The notes below the pieces were generated by a model. It ran no database searches. It saw only the letters and a program-made list of their open reading frames with translations, and was not told where the DNA came from. From Ridgeia piscesae (taxonomy: Eukaryota; Annelida; Polychaeta; Sabellida; Siboglinidae), in the NCBI GenBank assembly GCA_025642075.2, contig JAODUO010000031.1:603001-667000 (forward strand): a DNA stretch of 64,000 nt. The letters are read 5' to 3'. Positions 27,901-44,876 of this stretch are shown piece by piece. How positions within the stretch are numbered: position 1 is the first letter of the stretch; each line of letters opens with the position of its first letter. A program made the position numbers and the translations under genes.

Positions 27901-30900
27901 GGTGATAAGACACACAAATGACATGTAGATTGTGGTTTGTTACAGATGAGCGCTACTCTGAGAATGACCTGGTGTGTTTGACGAATCAGGGCGACATAGA
28001 GATCTTCACCCTGCCCCAGCTGCGCAGACAACTGAAGGAGTCGTGTATCAGGAAGGAAAATGTCAGGTGAGACCCCAGGTGTGATGCGACTGCTCGCAGT
28101 TATAAGTGCCCGTCAACTATGTGAACCTAGCACTGTTGTGTACGTCGTTGTCTGAATGTAAACATGGCTGCAGTTGTTGTAGTCAACAAGCAAGGGATTA
28201 TTGTCAAGACTTGTTTACAGAATTTACTGTTCAACATACGTTGCCAATAGATAGACAACTTTTAGTTAGAACATCAAGTATTTTTCTGGTGTGTCTGATC
28301 TATATCTGTTGTTTGTTTATTATGTAATGTAACTTGTACTAGTTCAATTTATAGTTGTTTTACCACATACAACACAATAAGAATGCATTTCCTGTATGTT
28401 TCCACAGCATTCTGTTTGTAATGTAAACAATGAGAAATTGTTTTCTAAGTTGATTCTGGTGGTGTAAACATTCTGATTATTATCAAAGATTATTACCACG
28501 ATATATAACCGTCCCAGGCCTTTACAGTAACTGTGCACTGGTCTTGTTGAGCATCTGTTGCCAACTTCAAGGAACAGTCTGCTTTCTTCTGATTCCAGCG
28601 GCATCGTTTCGAATGTGTTTGCGCGCAATGGTGAAGGCTACTACCTGAGCTCCCCGTCAGAGTTTGTGCGCTACTCCTTGTCCGCACGCTTCATCCCCAA
28701 GCCGATGTGTATGGTCCAACTGAAGGAGGGCATGCGCAAGCCACGAGAGGAGCCACCAGCTGTCGAGATCGCTGTTGTCGAGCCAGCCGCAGAGACCCAG
28801 GCGAGGTGAGGGCAAAGCTTTGGCCAAGAGCATAGATTAGCAGCCGGGTTTCGGTGTAAAACTATCGTAGTTGGACTTTTTTCCACATTTCCTTGTATGT
28901 GTAAGTGGTGTAAACGTTTTCCAAACCGTATGCATTTTAATGTAGATGTAAGACTACATTTGAATACTTTGGATAAGTGTGAACTTAGAAAGTAGTAAGG
29001 TAACACTTTTACTGACAACAAGCAATATCTAAAATATTGTTGTAGATTTTATATTTTTATATACACTATATACATTGTTGCGATTTGCAGTGGCATAATA
29101 GTTAGAAAGTTGACTCGTTATAAAATTTTATATATGTCCAAAAACATGTAACGTTGTGATACTGAGACACGAGACGTTGTGACACTGAGACACATGATAT
29201 TGGTTGTAGTGGAGACGCAGACAGACTAAATGAGTCGGAGAAACAGGACGAGAGCACAGCAGAGCCAGCCAACGACTCACTGGCTGCCGGAGACATCACA
29301 GCCGACAGCGTCAAGATCCACATCACGTACGTCACAGTATCATGTGTGCTGTCACACGCACACATATATACGGGTGTAGTCATAATAGAATTTAAAGATA
29401 TACTTTGAGTTGTCCGATTATGCCAGTTGTTTAGCATACACATTGGGTGTGTCGGAATACATGAGTTGTTTAGCATACACACTGGGTGTGTCGGAATACA
29501 TGAGTTGTTTAGCATACACATTGGGTGTGTCGGAATACATCAGTTGTTTAGCATACACACTGGGTGTGTTGGAATACATCAATTGTTTAGCATACACATT
29601 CGGTGTGTCGGAATACAGTCTGTTCAATTGAACTGCAAGGGAGAGCACCTTTGTCCATTCTCGTACACAAGGGATCGCTGCTGCTGCTGATTACTGGCTG
29701 ATCCCTTTGCGAAACTCTGAATTTAAGCTCAGCCAGCAAAATCTCTCACTGGACCATGATAGAAACCTATTTCTGTCAGTTATGATACAGTGGTTTGGAT
29801 GTGAATGAGTCATTATATTGAAAGCTTCGTATAACAAGATCAGCCAAGGCTAGTTTTGCATTGCAAGCAGCTCTGGCTTGTGATGATGCCTTGATCAGGG
29901 TCGATTCACCCGAGTCTATCGAGTACAAGGGAGTGTTGTGATGTGTTGCAGTGAGAAGGTGGAGGAGGCCGTTGAAGCGTGCGCAACAAAAGTTGAGGGT
30001 TGCGTCACAAAGACAATCGTCACAAAGACAACGGTCGTGTCGGAGACGCTGGACAACGCGGTGACCGTGACAAAGGAGACTGTGACCAATACCGTGGAGC
30101 AGGCCGCTTCAGCCGTGGAGGGTATCACCCTCGGGGGCTTCACAGGTGAGGCACGCACTGGGTGAGGTAGTTATTCACACGCCTAGCCACCAGCACACTG
30201 CAGCACGGCACAGCTACGCCTGGGTGTGTCCCCTCATGTCCTAGTCTACCAGTCACTGTGTGCGAGGCGGGCCGGCGCACACATCTTGCAGTGTTCAATG
30301 TAGTACTGAACATGCACTCTTTAGAATTGTGTAAATTATTTAAAATGTTCTGTTATCTATTGGTACGATTTTATATTGTCCTAATTTTAACATTTACCTG
30401 TCTGCTTAGGTGATTTTAATTAAATTTATTAATGTTTCTTTGAATTTTAAGGATTTACCTTTGCTAAGAAAATTGTTGTTTCATGAAATATATTCTTGTT
30501 AGACAGCAGTCTTGTGTTACTTGACTGGCGGATTACCAGAACAGAACACACAGTCAGTTGCCTTAGATTAGCTGGTGTAATTACGCTGATGTCAACGTGG
30601 ACGGATTTAAGTTAGTAGAACATGATTGCTAGCACAGCTTGGATTAATCTGCAAATAACTGTGCATACGGTTAAATTGTACTTGTATTAACTACTTCACA
30701 GTGGAACTGTAGTTGAACAGTGAGGCTGCAGACACATTTTCCAGTTTAGCCTCTGGCAGAAATTACAAAGGGACCTACTTTATACAGTCCATTAATTTAG
30801 TTATTCTGTTGACTGGGTTGAGTTTATTTTCTTCTGCATGAGACTGGGGTACCTGCAGCAGCCTTCACCACCACTCGGTGCCTCTAGCCATGTAATACTG

Positions 30901-30935
30901 ACATTATAATGTTACGGAGTGTGTGTATGTGTGTA

Positions 30936-30968
<33 letters not shown>

Positions 30969-33900
30969 TTATATACACACACACAACAGTGATGCTTTCC
31001 TGTACATGTAAAAATGTTACACACAGCAAATAGAGAGAATTACAGAATTAAAAACATTTAAATTGACAACCCTGTTTCCATGATAACAAGCAGAATGCTC
31101 ACAATTTTGAACAAGTATTGGTAAATATCAGCGCAATTTGTAATAACTGTCAGCAAGTTATAAATATAGAGAAAACTATCAGCACAATTTTTAACGACTA
31201 TGGGCAGGTTGTAAATAAAGAGAATAATGACATAGAGATGAGGTTTACGCGAGGAGTGTGGGCTGATGCCATCTGTTGTTGCAGATGCAGGTGTTAAATG
31301 GCGCCAGGTAAACCAGGGGCTGTGCTCTCTTGTAACGCCGCTTCATTAAACCGCTTGCTTGGCTGATGGTGGCACGCTGACAGACACGCAGATGCGGTGT
31401 GTGAGAGTGCAGTGTGAGTGGATGGGGAGAGTGCTTTTGTGCGAGTGTTTTCAAGCACAGACACCAGGTGGTGCTGTGTGGCGTGGTGTGGCGTGGCTCA
31501 CAGGTATTGCCGTTTCGCCAGCCGTGTGTCGTCGTCGTTATGGTAACCGTGTACTCTTTTGTTGTTGCTAGCGCGGGGTGAAAACGTTGACGATGACACA
31601 AAACTGAGCGGGGAAGGGACAGACGAGGTCAGACATATTCCGTCGTTTGTGTCCCCGTTGTCACCAAGTGTCCAACCAGTCAGCCGCTATTAACCGTCTT
31701 GGTTGGCTTACGAACCATGGCTGTCATTGGCGCGCACTCAATGCCAACCATGGGTGGCTTGCTAAAAGATTGTCACCTGTCTGGCTGGCAGATTGTATCA
31801 TGTCCGGCTGGCCGCTAGACATGATAAAGGACAATTGTCACATGTCGAGGACATTGTGTTGTGCAGCTAACCAACTGCGTGTGCAGCTTGCTGTCCGCGT
31901 CGCGTTGACAGTGCATGTGACGGCTGCGTAGGGTGACGGCATCTATGTGTTGTCACCTCGGTGTTGTGTCCTAGTTCCATCTGTTGTCTCTCACCAGCTC
32001 TGTCATGTGTACCCTCTAATGACCCCAGGAGACAGGTAACTACGGTTTCTGCATGACATCTCACCACTCGTCCTTCCTAATCGTGCCGTGCCATCAACTT
32101 GTATCAGTTCAGAAACAAGTGTGTTTTAGAGGAGTAAAACCTGTCGCCCTTCCATGTGACTGTGTAACCCTGCCACCGAGTGAGTACCCTAACCCTGACA
32201 GAGCTGCATGAGTGTTAGATGCCACCTCGGATCTGTACTACCCATTATTTGCAGGGTCGACAGAGGGTGTGTGGGTTCCGAACCCTCGCCAGTGCAGCTC
32301 TTCTCTTCACCCTACACCTCCACTTACTCATTAGCTTCACCGCAAGACTCTATCTGCAGGTATTTCTTTCGCTGTCCAGATGCCTGCCCCTTGTGACACG
32401 CGTGTGCAGTTTGCGGTGGATTTACGACATACGGCGATGTGCACAAAACTGTACAGAGAGAGAGTAGAACTCCTCGTTCCCGTAGCTGTCAAGCCCGCTA
32501 GGTCATCCCGTCCTTTCATACACCTGGGATACTGCAATCAATGTGTGCAGTGACACACATATGATGTACTAGACACAGTTAACAGAGTTCCACCTCTCAG
32601 CCTGATAGTTTGTTTCGAGGACCACGTGGTAGTAACACTGTGTGAGTTTGTGTCTGGTGTGTTGTGTCGTGTTGTGTCATGTTGGGTCAGACTGCTACTA
32701 TTGCTTGGCTTTACTGCCCTGGGTGCCTGCTGCCTGGTCTATCATTTACTCAATCTCAGTCAAGGCTGTCTCTTTTCACATCCATGGTTCATTTAGCCGA
32801 CAGCATTTCTTATGAGGCAGAATCCCAAACAAGTCACTCAAAATTTTTTGTTGATTTGTGACCATAATCACAAAACCGGAACTGATATCATGGGTATTGT
32901 AGTGGTCATTAAGGAAAGGTTTCGTACGTTTAGTTGATGTTGTTTTAGGCATGGTGTTGCGGCATATGTTTATTGTTCAGTGCGGACTTTAGGGTTTAAC
33001 TAATACAGCATGTGCATCAGGATAACACAACACCAGCCGTTGGAAATGTTTGTAAGATAAATGTTTCTACAGCACAACTGTAAATAGTAAAATGATACAT
33101 TTATAATGATACATTTATATACATATCGAGGAATGATTTTAGGGATGTGTCGACCCAGTCAGTATTGAAACGGAATCTTAAGAAAGCATCAAGTAATAAA
33201 GTGTTTTTACTCCTAATTAGGGTTTATACATATCACAGTTTTCTCTTGGGTGTCTCATGAATTTTATAATTTGCAATTGTTAACAAAATAGTTCATATAT
33301 AAATACACCTACACATTATAGAAAATAATGTTTTACAATAAACGGTAATGGCACATAAAGTTCACACATAATATTGTAACTTCACACATAATATTGTAAT
33401 TGTATTCCTGAAGAAAAAAATCTATGGTATTGATGGCACTGTCACATATGAGTGCTGTAGGTTACTCACTGCATCACGCAGCATGTCGTTCTAATAGCAT
33501 GTACTTGTTACTGTTATTATAGCCGTGTCTGCACCTAGCGTCATCTTGCCTTAGCCTAAGGGCAGTGGCTATGTTCTCAGTTGTATACTTGTGCTACTTA
33601 TATTGGTATTGTCTGATAGCTGTATAAATGCTGCAGTTGAGCTGTGTAATTGTTTGGCACTGTGGGTTAAGTTATTTTGTGTTCTTGGTTTACTACAAAT
33701 TTATTATTATCATTATTTTACTAGCATTTATATGATAACATATATTATATAAATATATATATCTACGTGGACGAGCACAGTTCACACGTGTATACATGTG
33801 TTAATCATACATCGAATCATAATTATTGTTAAGAAAGATGAGTGTGTGTTTTAGTTACAATATATTACATACATGTATAATATTATATACATATTATATG

Positions 33901-34496
33901 TAAAGTTACTACAAGTTTTCTTATTTTTAATAGAAAGCCATAAGCTATATGTATGTATTGATATAATAGATTATGCACTTATGTAGCTAATGAATAGGTT
34001 CTCGGTGGGGACAAGGTAGTAAATGCATGTGACGTAGGGAGAGTTCAGTGACACAACCGTTGTGTTTGTGACAACGTGTCCTGGCTTGAGACAGCCATGT
34101 GACGGTGTGTGTTTGTTGCAGCTAACTGAGTCAGTCGAGCCAACAGACCTCCTTGAAGAGCTCCACATCACTGAGGAGGGCGACGACGACAATTTGACCG
34201 TGTCACCCGAAGCAGCAATGACACAGGCGACACCCGACGTCGACATGGCACCGACCGAACCCCAGCTGAAACTGGACATACCAAAAGTAGTGATCGTGGC
34301 GCCGGACGACAGCAGCGACGTCCCTAACGACGATGACGCTGACGCTGCGGTGACAGCAGTTGTCAACCACAATGGACAGCCGTCGGTGGACAATGACGGG
34401 GCAGCAGTCATGGACAATCAAACAAAAGTAGATGGCGCCGCTGAGACGTCGACAACGAGTAACTCAGTGTGCCGTGTCGGTGAGACAATGAGTTGA
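639..34496 (+). CDS. LLGL1: Lethal(2) giant larvae homologue (LLGL), 5'-partial, 23 exons
   Basis: Lgl is a cortical WD40 scaffold that sets basolateral polarity and is inhibited by aPKC phosphorylation. Exons: 639-748, 3656-3802, 7906-7978, 8154-8237, 12904-13030, 16652-16703, 18361-18536, 21510-21727, 22181-22245, 22567-22714, 23197-23525, 23973-24061, 24359-24524, 24812-25021, 25459-25575, 26107-26273, 26738-26843, 27946-28066, 28599-28805, 29210-29326, 29952-30145, 31572-31627, 34122-34496 (stop TGA 34494-34496). Family hallmarks read directly: [59 protein letters not shown], the serine-rich polybasic hinge, [27 protein letters not shown]. Every junction keeps codon phase except 24524/24812, and one intron has a GC donor. 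The hinge serines and the absence of a SNARE-like tail favour Lgl over tomosyn. The first ~90 residues lie outside the window. I cannot decide between vertebrate LLGL1 and LLGL2; most invertebrates have one gene. Confidence 0.95.
749..3655 (+). other. LLGL intron
   Basis: The intron runs from donor gtaaga to the acceptor at 3655. It contains a pure (AT)n run at about 2915-2966 and otherwise unique AT-rich sequence. I see no gene or repeat family I can name. Confidence 0.7.
2915..2966. repeat. (AT)n microsatellite
   Basis: An uninterrupted AT dinucleotide run of about 52 bp within an LLGL intron. Confidence 0.95.
3803..7905 (+). other. LLGL intron, no recognised content
   Basis: A 4.1-kb intron between exons 3656-3802 and 7906-7978. 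It is AT-rich with a short (AAT)n tract near 4640-4660. Open frames here are short, lack family features and lie in unrelated frames. Confidence 0.65.
8930..10372. repeat. 56-bp minisatellite, about 25 copies, in LLGL intron
   Basis: Direct repeats of a 56-bp unit containing gaagtggttgttctgcarct, then acaagttgattcttgtgg, then actgagac(a/t)agactc(t/a)ag. Copies differ mainly at a few sites (aac/agc, gatt/gact, ctct/ctca). One copy near 10225 is truncated. Each unit contains a small inverted repeat (ACAAG, loop TTGATT, CTTGT) and a ttgttctgcag sequence resembling a 3' splice site. The array lies between LLGL exons 8154-8237 and 12904-13030. Confidence 0.95.
12166..12900. repeat. About 23-bp minisatellite reaching an LLGL 3' splice site
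   Basis: Two related blocks share the core ttggttgttg. From about 12190 to 12500 the units carry ccccatgtgagg in variable lengths. From about 12500 to 12900 they are regular 23-bp units, tctctatgtgaag plus ttggttgttg. The last copy runs directly into ttgttgcag and the exon beginning at 12904, so the repeat supplies the whole 3' splice-site context. The minus-strand open frames here are repeat translations, not genes. Confidence 0.93.
15466..16098. repeat. Long inverted repeat: 184-bp arms around an AT-rich spacer
   Basis: The left arm (15466-15649) and right arm (15915-16098) are reverse complements over their whole length by eye. For example the left arm starts acagctgccaacatgtgg and the right arm ends ccacatgttggcagctgt. 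The 265-bp spacer is almost entirely AT, TAA and ATAAT runs, and it is not itself symmetrical. Arms of equal length with an AT spacer could form a large hairpin or cruciform. Possible origins are a foldback-type element or an inverted duplication. Confidence 0.9.
15650..15914. repeat. AT/ATAAT microsatellite spacer of the inverted repeat
   Basis: Successive (AT)n, a short unique stretch near 15700-15720, (AT)n, a pentamer-like (ATAAT)n run at about 15775-15825, a short unique stretch and another (AT)n. It lies exactly between the two arms. Confidence 0.9.
16704..18360 (+). other. LLGL intron, no recognised content
   Basis: AT-rich unique sequence between exons 16652-16703 and 18361-18536. 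I see no gene, repeat array or transposon signature. Confidence 0.6.
18790..21490. repeat. 53-bp then 45-bp minisatellite (about 58 units) in LLGL intron
   Basis: The first five or six units (to about 19110) are 53 bp and contain cctaaaaggcta. From about 19125 the unit is 45 bp, having lost that 8-bp segment, and repeats about 52 times. Each unit reads tgttcctatgagctg, then tcctctcrcag, then tgtattttctcagagcc. The pyrimidine-CAG segment looks like a vertebrate-type 3' splice site in every copy. The array ends about 20 bp before the real acceptor at 21509. The 882- and 794-codon open frames here exist only because 45 is a multiple of three. Confidence 0.96.
24359..24524 (+). CDS. LLGL1: LLGL exon encoding the aPKC-target polybasic hinge
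   Basis: This exon encodes a basic stretch with the motif [17 protein letters not shown]. Three serines are spaced four residues apart among Lys/Arg, as in the conserved Lgl hinge. In known Lgl proteins this hinge binds membrane phosphoinositides through its charge. Phosphorylation by aPKC on these serines releases the protein from the cortex. The exon then runs into a Ser/Pro/Glu/Arg linker. The obvious donor follows position 24524 (AG/gtgaga). A second strong donor-like site (gtaagc at 24494) lies inside the exon and would give a different phase. This matters because the next exon does not continue in frame from the 24524 donor. Confidence 0.9.
24812..25021 (+). CDS. LLGL1: LLGL exon with a reading-frame conflict at its 5' half
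   Basis: The 3' half is certain: [19 protein letters not shown] matches the Lgl region preceding the second propeller, and the exon joins 25459 in phase. Entered from donor 24524, however, the exon reads [14 protein letters not shown] and hits TAG at 24905-24907, before the conserved part. The conserved frame read backwards gives a less natural Gln/Pro/His-rich sequence. Possible explanations are a one-base error or true indel near 24890-24905, use of the internal donor at 24494, or an acceptor about 16 bp further in. Confidence 0.7.
25986..26090. repeat. 21-bp tandem repeat, 5 copies, before an LLGL acceptor
   Basis: Five copies of a 21-bp unit containing atgttgtcactgacttactg end 16 bp before the acceptor at 26106. 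They are intronic, between exons 25459-25575 and 26107-26273. Confidence 0.93.
26844..27945 (+). other. LLGL GC-AG intron with a decayed exon copy
   Basis: Codon phase and family alignment place the donor at AGTG/gcaagt, a GC donor whose remaining positions fit the consensus. The acceptor is ttgttacag at 27945. No GT near 26843 keeps the frame: gtatca, four bases on, would put TGA straight after the junction. The intron also holds a degenerate copy of part of the next exon, at 27103-27225. Confidence 0.8.
27103..27225 (+). pseudogene. Decayed partial duplicate of LLGL exon 27946-28066 and its flank
   Basis: The stretch acaactgaaggagtcg, followed by a diverged aaggagaacgtcagg and then a flank containing attataagtaccc, aligns with the 3' half of the exon at about 28013-28066. 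It also aligns with the first 60-70 bp of the following intron. It would read [12 protein letters not shown] against [13 protein letters not shown] in the real exon. The donor has changed from gtgaga to gcgaga, and the 5' half of the exon is missing, so it is probably a dead exon fragment. Confidence 0.75.
29210..34496 (+). CDS. LLGL1: LLGL C-terminal tail exons (low-complexity extension)
   Basis: Four phase-consistent exons (29210-29326, 29952-30145, 31572-31627, 34122-34496) form the C-terminus. The first carries a short [11 protein letters not shown] segment resembling the conserved vertebrate TGDVTVEDVK near the LLGL1 C-terminus. The second (about 65 residues) is a Thr/Val/Ala/Glu-rich stretch with repeated TKTTV and [13 protein letters not shown] patterns that looks helical and amphipathic. 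The last exon is acidic ([15 protein letters not shown]) and ends GETMS before TGA. The small exon 31572-31627 was placed because it alone corrects the phase between its neighbours, so it is the least certain. The tail after the conserved segment does not resemble the vertebrate ending I know. Confidence 0.75.
29418..29616. repeat. 39-bp tandem repeat, 5 copies, in LLGL intron
   Basis: Five copies of a 39-bp unit containing agttgtttagcatacacatt and gggtgtgtcggaatacat, with few differences. They sit between exons 29210-29326 and 29952-30145. Open frames here on both strands are repeat translations. Confidence 0.94.
30146..34121 (+). other. LLGL introns around the small exon 31572-31627
   Basis: AT-rich intronic sequence with short TA runs near 30935-30970. 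The region 31250-32500 has higher GC but no convincing gene. A 20-bp direct duplication (cacataatattgtaa) lies near 33365-33400. Confidence 0.6.
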
Positions 34497-35515
34497 GTCA
34501 TGTGACCATGGAGGCACGGTCGTCTAGCGTGTCACTTCTTCACTTGTGTACAGTATAGTATGTGATTTTGTGGAGCATTTTTATATAAAGCATTTATTAG
34601 GAACAGTTGGAGATTGTCAGTATTTTTAGAGATTGGTAACGAATATTTTTGCATTGGTGCTGTATAGATTTGCATCGGTGATTCTGTTTTGTTGCTGCTA
34701 CACAGTAGAGACGGTGATGGGCATTCTATAACTCGGTGCACCCCTACACCCCCCTAAGTCACCCTCGCTATCTGTTTTAACAATTAGTTGGTTCTAGAAG
34801 TCAGTATAAAGGGGGAAGCCTGTCACTGTCTTACATGGTGCATGCTAACGTGTTTTGTCACATCACAAAGAAGCAGCAATATTCCATGTTGTATCTTCAC
34901 GCAGTCGTCGCCCGCCATTTTCTACAGCGCTTTCTATGGGGTGTGGGTTTTATTTATATTCATAAAATGAAGAAATGAGTTGCTACAATGTGATTGTACG
35001 AGAGAGATTGTCGCCAGGTGTTCCAAGCGGACACTGGCTTCCTGTGATGTGTCGTTGTGTAGCATGTTATGTTTATATATCCTGTCTGGTCAGATAACTC
35101 GTGACAGATTGCTGCAGTCCAGTGGCACGTGTGTCTGCACTTAGAGTTCACCTCTTGTAGCGTTAGAGACTGTAGTGAACGCGCCAACAGATGTTTCAAC
35201 GATGGAACGGATCGTGAGGTGCGCTATGTTCTATGTTTATGATTGCTGTATTTTAACTGCATTTGTTGTAGGTATGTTGTGATTACATTGCAAGGCATTT
35301 AGGGTTTTAGTGACAACGCTGCAGCGACGACGTCCTATGCATTTGAGCGGAAGCTGAGCGCTATTGTTGTGTTCGAGCTTTATCACTGTGTCTTTGTAGT
35401 CTGTGTGTCTTTGGCGCATCACAAAAAAGTCTGATTCTATTTTTACATTTGGTCAGTCAAAATGTCATCATTGGTTGTGTGGTGATGTCTCACGACGTAG
35501 CCGGCTTTTATGTGA

Positions 35516-35521
35516 AATAAA
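35516..35521 (+). terminator. Candidate polyadenylation signal for LLGL
   Basis: This is the first AATAAA hexamer I found downstream of the LLGL stop, about 1.0 kb after it. Hexamer only; the cleavage site is unknown. Confidence 0.35.
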
Positions 35522-35787
35522 ATAATTTGTACCAGCCAGCATATTATTAAATTCTCCGTCATTCTTTGAACATAGTAGGTTGAATTATTTTTTTCAGCAT
35601 TCCCAGCACAGCAGTGATGCAGAGTTGATGCAGTTGTGTGTGTGTAGTTACAGTTGGTAAATGATCCGCAGTACTGTAAAAATGTTGAAGAAACATTAGT
35701 AGTGTACGTACACACAGATAAACACTCTTACTTTGTAATACAGCTATGTCTCGTATCCATTGTGTTGTACTTGTCCAGCAGTAGCTT

Positions 35788-35793
35788 TTTAAT
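35788..35793 (-). terminator. Candidate polyadenylation signal for the minus-strand gene
   Basis: ATTAAA on the minus strand, about 165 bp after the stop codon at 35959. It is the common variant hexamer. There is no other support. Confidence 0.3.
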
Positions 35794-35958
35794 AATCTGT
35801 GTGTAGACTCTAGAGCATGTCAAAGACACATACCTTGACTGAACATACCTTGACTGAATAAGAACCAGTCGTCAACAGTTTTGTGTAACATAACACTTTA
35901 TATTATGCATAGCAACATTGATAACAACGCTTCTGTCACATCTGATGTGACAGCAATG

Positions 35959-42723
<6,765 letters not shown>

Positions 42724-44876
42724 GTTTGTTATGAATGTTGCTAGAGGTGGATGCGCGCACTTTCTATCCGGAACGTCATTGCCCTTATTTTGATGTTTGG
42801 TCGTCAAGGTAATCCCTCCATCCAAATGAATACTGTTCATTGTCTACCATTATCCTACTGAACCCAAACTGTGCATCGGGATTTTGATTAATAATGCCAC
42901 TTCTATAGCCCTCCAATAACAAACAAGTCATTTAGGTGACCGGCCAAATACATGGAGCTGCAACAAAGTAATGGGCTGTTTGATTTCAACAGACGCTGTC
43001 ACACTTCCTTGGCTTAGGCTTAGAGTTATTTAACGTTCAATTTATTGTCCTTAACTCCTGCTATATATTTCAAATTGCATGATAGTTTATTGAACTACAT
43101 AATTAAAATACGGCCTTTTACACTTCTGGGCATCATCATGTTTCGCATATCATAAAAAGGAAGATGTTTGGCGTCTGCGTGCATATAGGAGTAGCATATA
43201 ATATAAGGACGCACCAAGCTCTACTATTACACAATTTAGAATTATGATTTTAATTGTGTTATTTATTTCAAAAGCATTCATTCCACATTCAGCATTTAAA
43301 ATGAAACATAGATTGCAATCATGCAACAATAACGTACGTCCACAGAACAAAAATGCCTTATGACAGCAGACGATCTGGCGTCTTGCACCAGACAGACGAC
43401 ACCTACGACTGTGCACTTGCATTTAAATGGGTGTTTTGTAAACAAACAACTCACTTCTCAATAATCAAGGTATTCAGTAGTTTCTCGTGTAGTTATTTTG
43501 TATATGATTGACTATGTTAGATTTATCTCGACAAGATATATGGCATATTTAAAAAATACGATTCGATCATGTTTAAGTATCATATTTGATCTGAACCACA
43601 GTCACCAATACACATGGCATGGGCTATGACTGAGTCTTAGTATGGCACATTGTGACTGTCATTGAACATTCTTAACTCACGCCCAGGTTGTCACCCCAGG
43701 CATTCCCCCATATCAATCATGTCATGATGAAACGACTGGGTTATAAACAAATTTATCATCATCATGATGAATCATGTCCAAGAGATTCGTCATATGCTAT
43801 GAAGTATGGCTCATGCAAATCTAGCATCATGACCGTGGGCGTGGGCCATGCCGGGTGGGGACATGGTCGTGGTGGATAACCAAGTAATGCGGTATCTGCA
43901 TAGTACGGCTCATGCCTACAGGCTATATTATAGTATATAGTATTATAGACTTTGGCTATAGCCTAGGCTAGTATATGAATATGCCTATCTATGTGAATGA
44001 AATTTCAATAACGATTTTTGAAAAGAAACCATTTATTTGATAATGTTCAGTTATATTACTTTAATATGCAATTGTTTTTATTCAAGTGAAAACACTAGGA
44101 CTAGGTCTAGGTGTGAGGTCATAATAAAGTGCAAGAAGTGACACTGGAGTGTCTTTTGACTTTATATGAAACTGTAACATTTCCAAATCCACACCCAGTT
44201 GCCACGCACAGAAACCTGATAATATGATACACACCAAATTTTTGCTTAATGAATGAATCGTGTGAGAAATTGTGTCTTATGTTGATACATACCAATGTAA
44301 ACTTCGCATGGAGCCAAATAATTATGTTTGAAACATTGTTACAGAAAATTATACATAGCATACATATATGATCATATCAATTATTGACCACAACAACTTA
44401 ACCCTTAGGATAGTAGGAACTGCCTGCCCAGTTCAGTAATAAAATAAAATTGCATTCATAGCCAATGACAGGTAACTTTCATTGCTATACCTGCATCTAT
44501 TTAAAAGGAAAGTGCCTTCTTTTCTGCCCAGAATTGGCAGAACAATAATTTGTAACAGGAAGTCTGAAGAGGTAGTGTGGTTAACCCTGTCGCCTCAGCA
44601 GTATTGCCAGTAAATTTTGTTTTGAAGGTGGATGTTTTGTGTCCCATTTGAAAACGGTTGCGGGTGGAATCTTTCAAATTGCGAAAAAAAATCCCGGTTT
44701 AATAAAGTAACTAAACATAATTTGGCAGGCAGTAAACCATCCACATGTGTATTGTAGTCATAAGAACATAATGTTCAATACAAAAATAAAACCTAGGAAC
44801 AGACATCCTCCATTTAAGATGATATAATGACATTTTCAGCCACAGGCCCTGGGATTTAGATTTTGTAATACCAGTG
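42724..44876. other. Divergent intergenic region
   Basis: This is the region between the start codon of the minus-strand gene and that of MEIOB. It is AT-rich without a clear CpG-rich core or repeat array. It must contain both promoters and 5' UTRs if the genes are transcribed separately. The short open frames have no family features. Confidence 0.6.

Larger units (their letters stand above)
34497..35958. other. Convergent intergenic region / 3' UTRs
   Basis: This lies between the LLGL stop codon (34496) and the stop codon of the minus-strand gene (35959). It probably holds both 3' UTRs, tail to tail. There is no coding signal and no repeat array. Confidence 0.65.

Noticed and set aside
639..34496. 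Tomosyn (STXBP5) as identity of the first gene
   Set aside because: Tomosyn shares the double propeller, but the serine-containing polybasic hinge, the [10 protein letters not shown] block and lack of a C-terminal SNARE helix fit Lgl.
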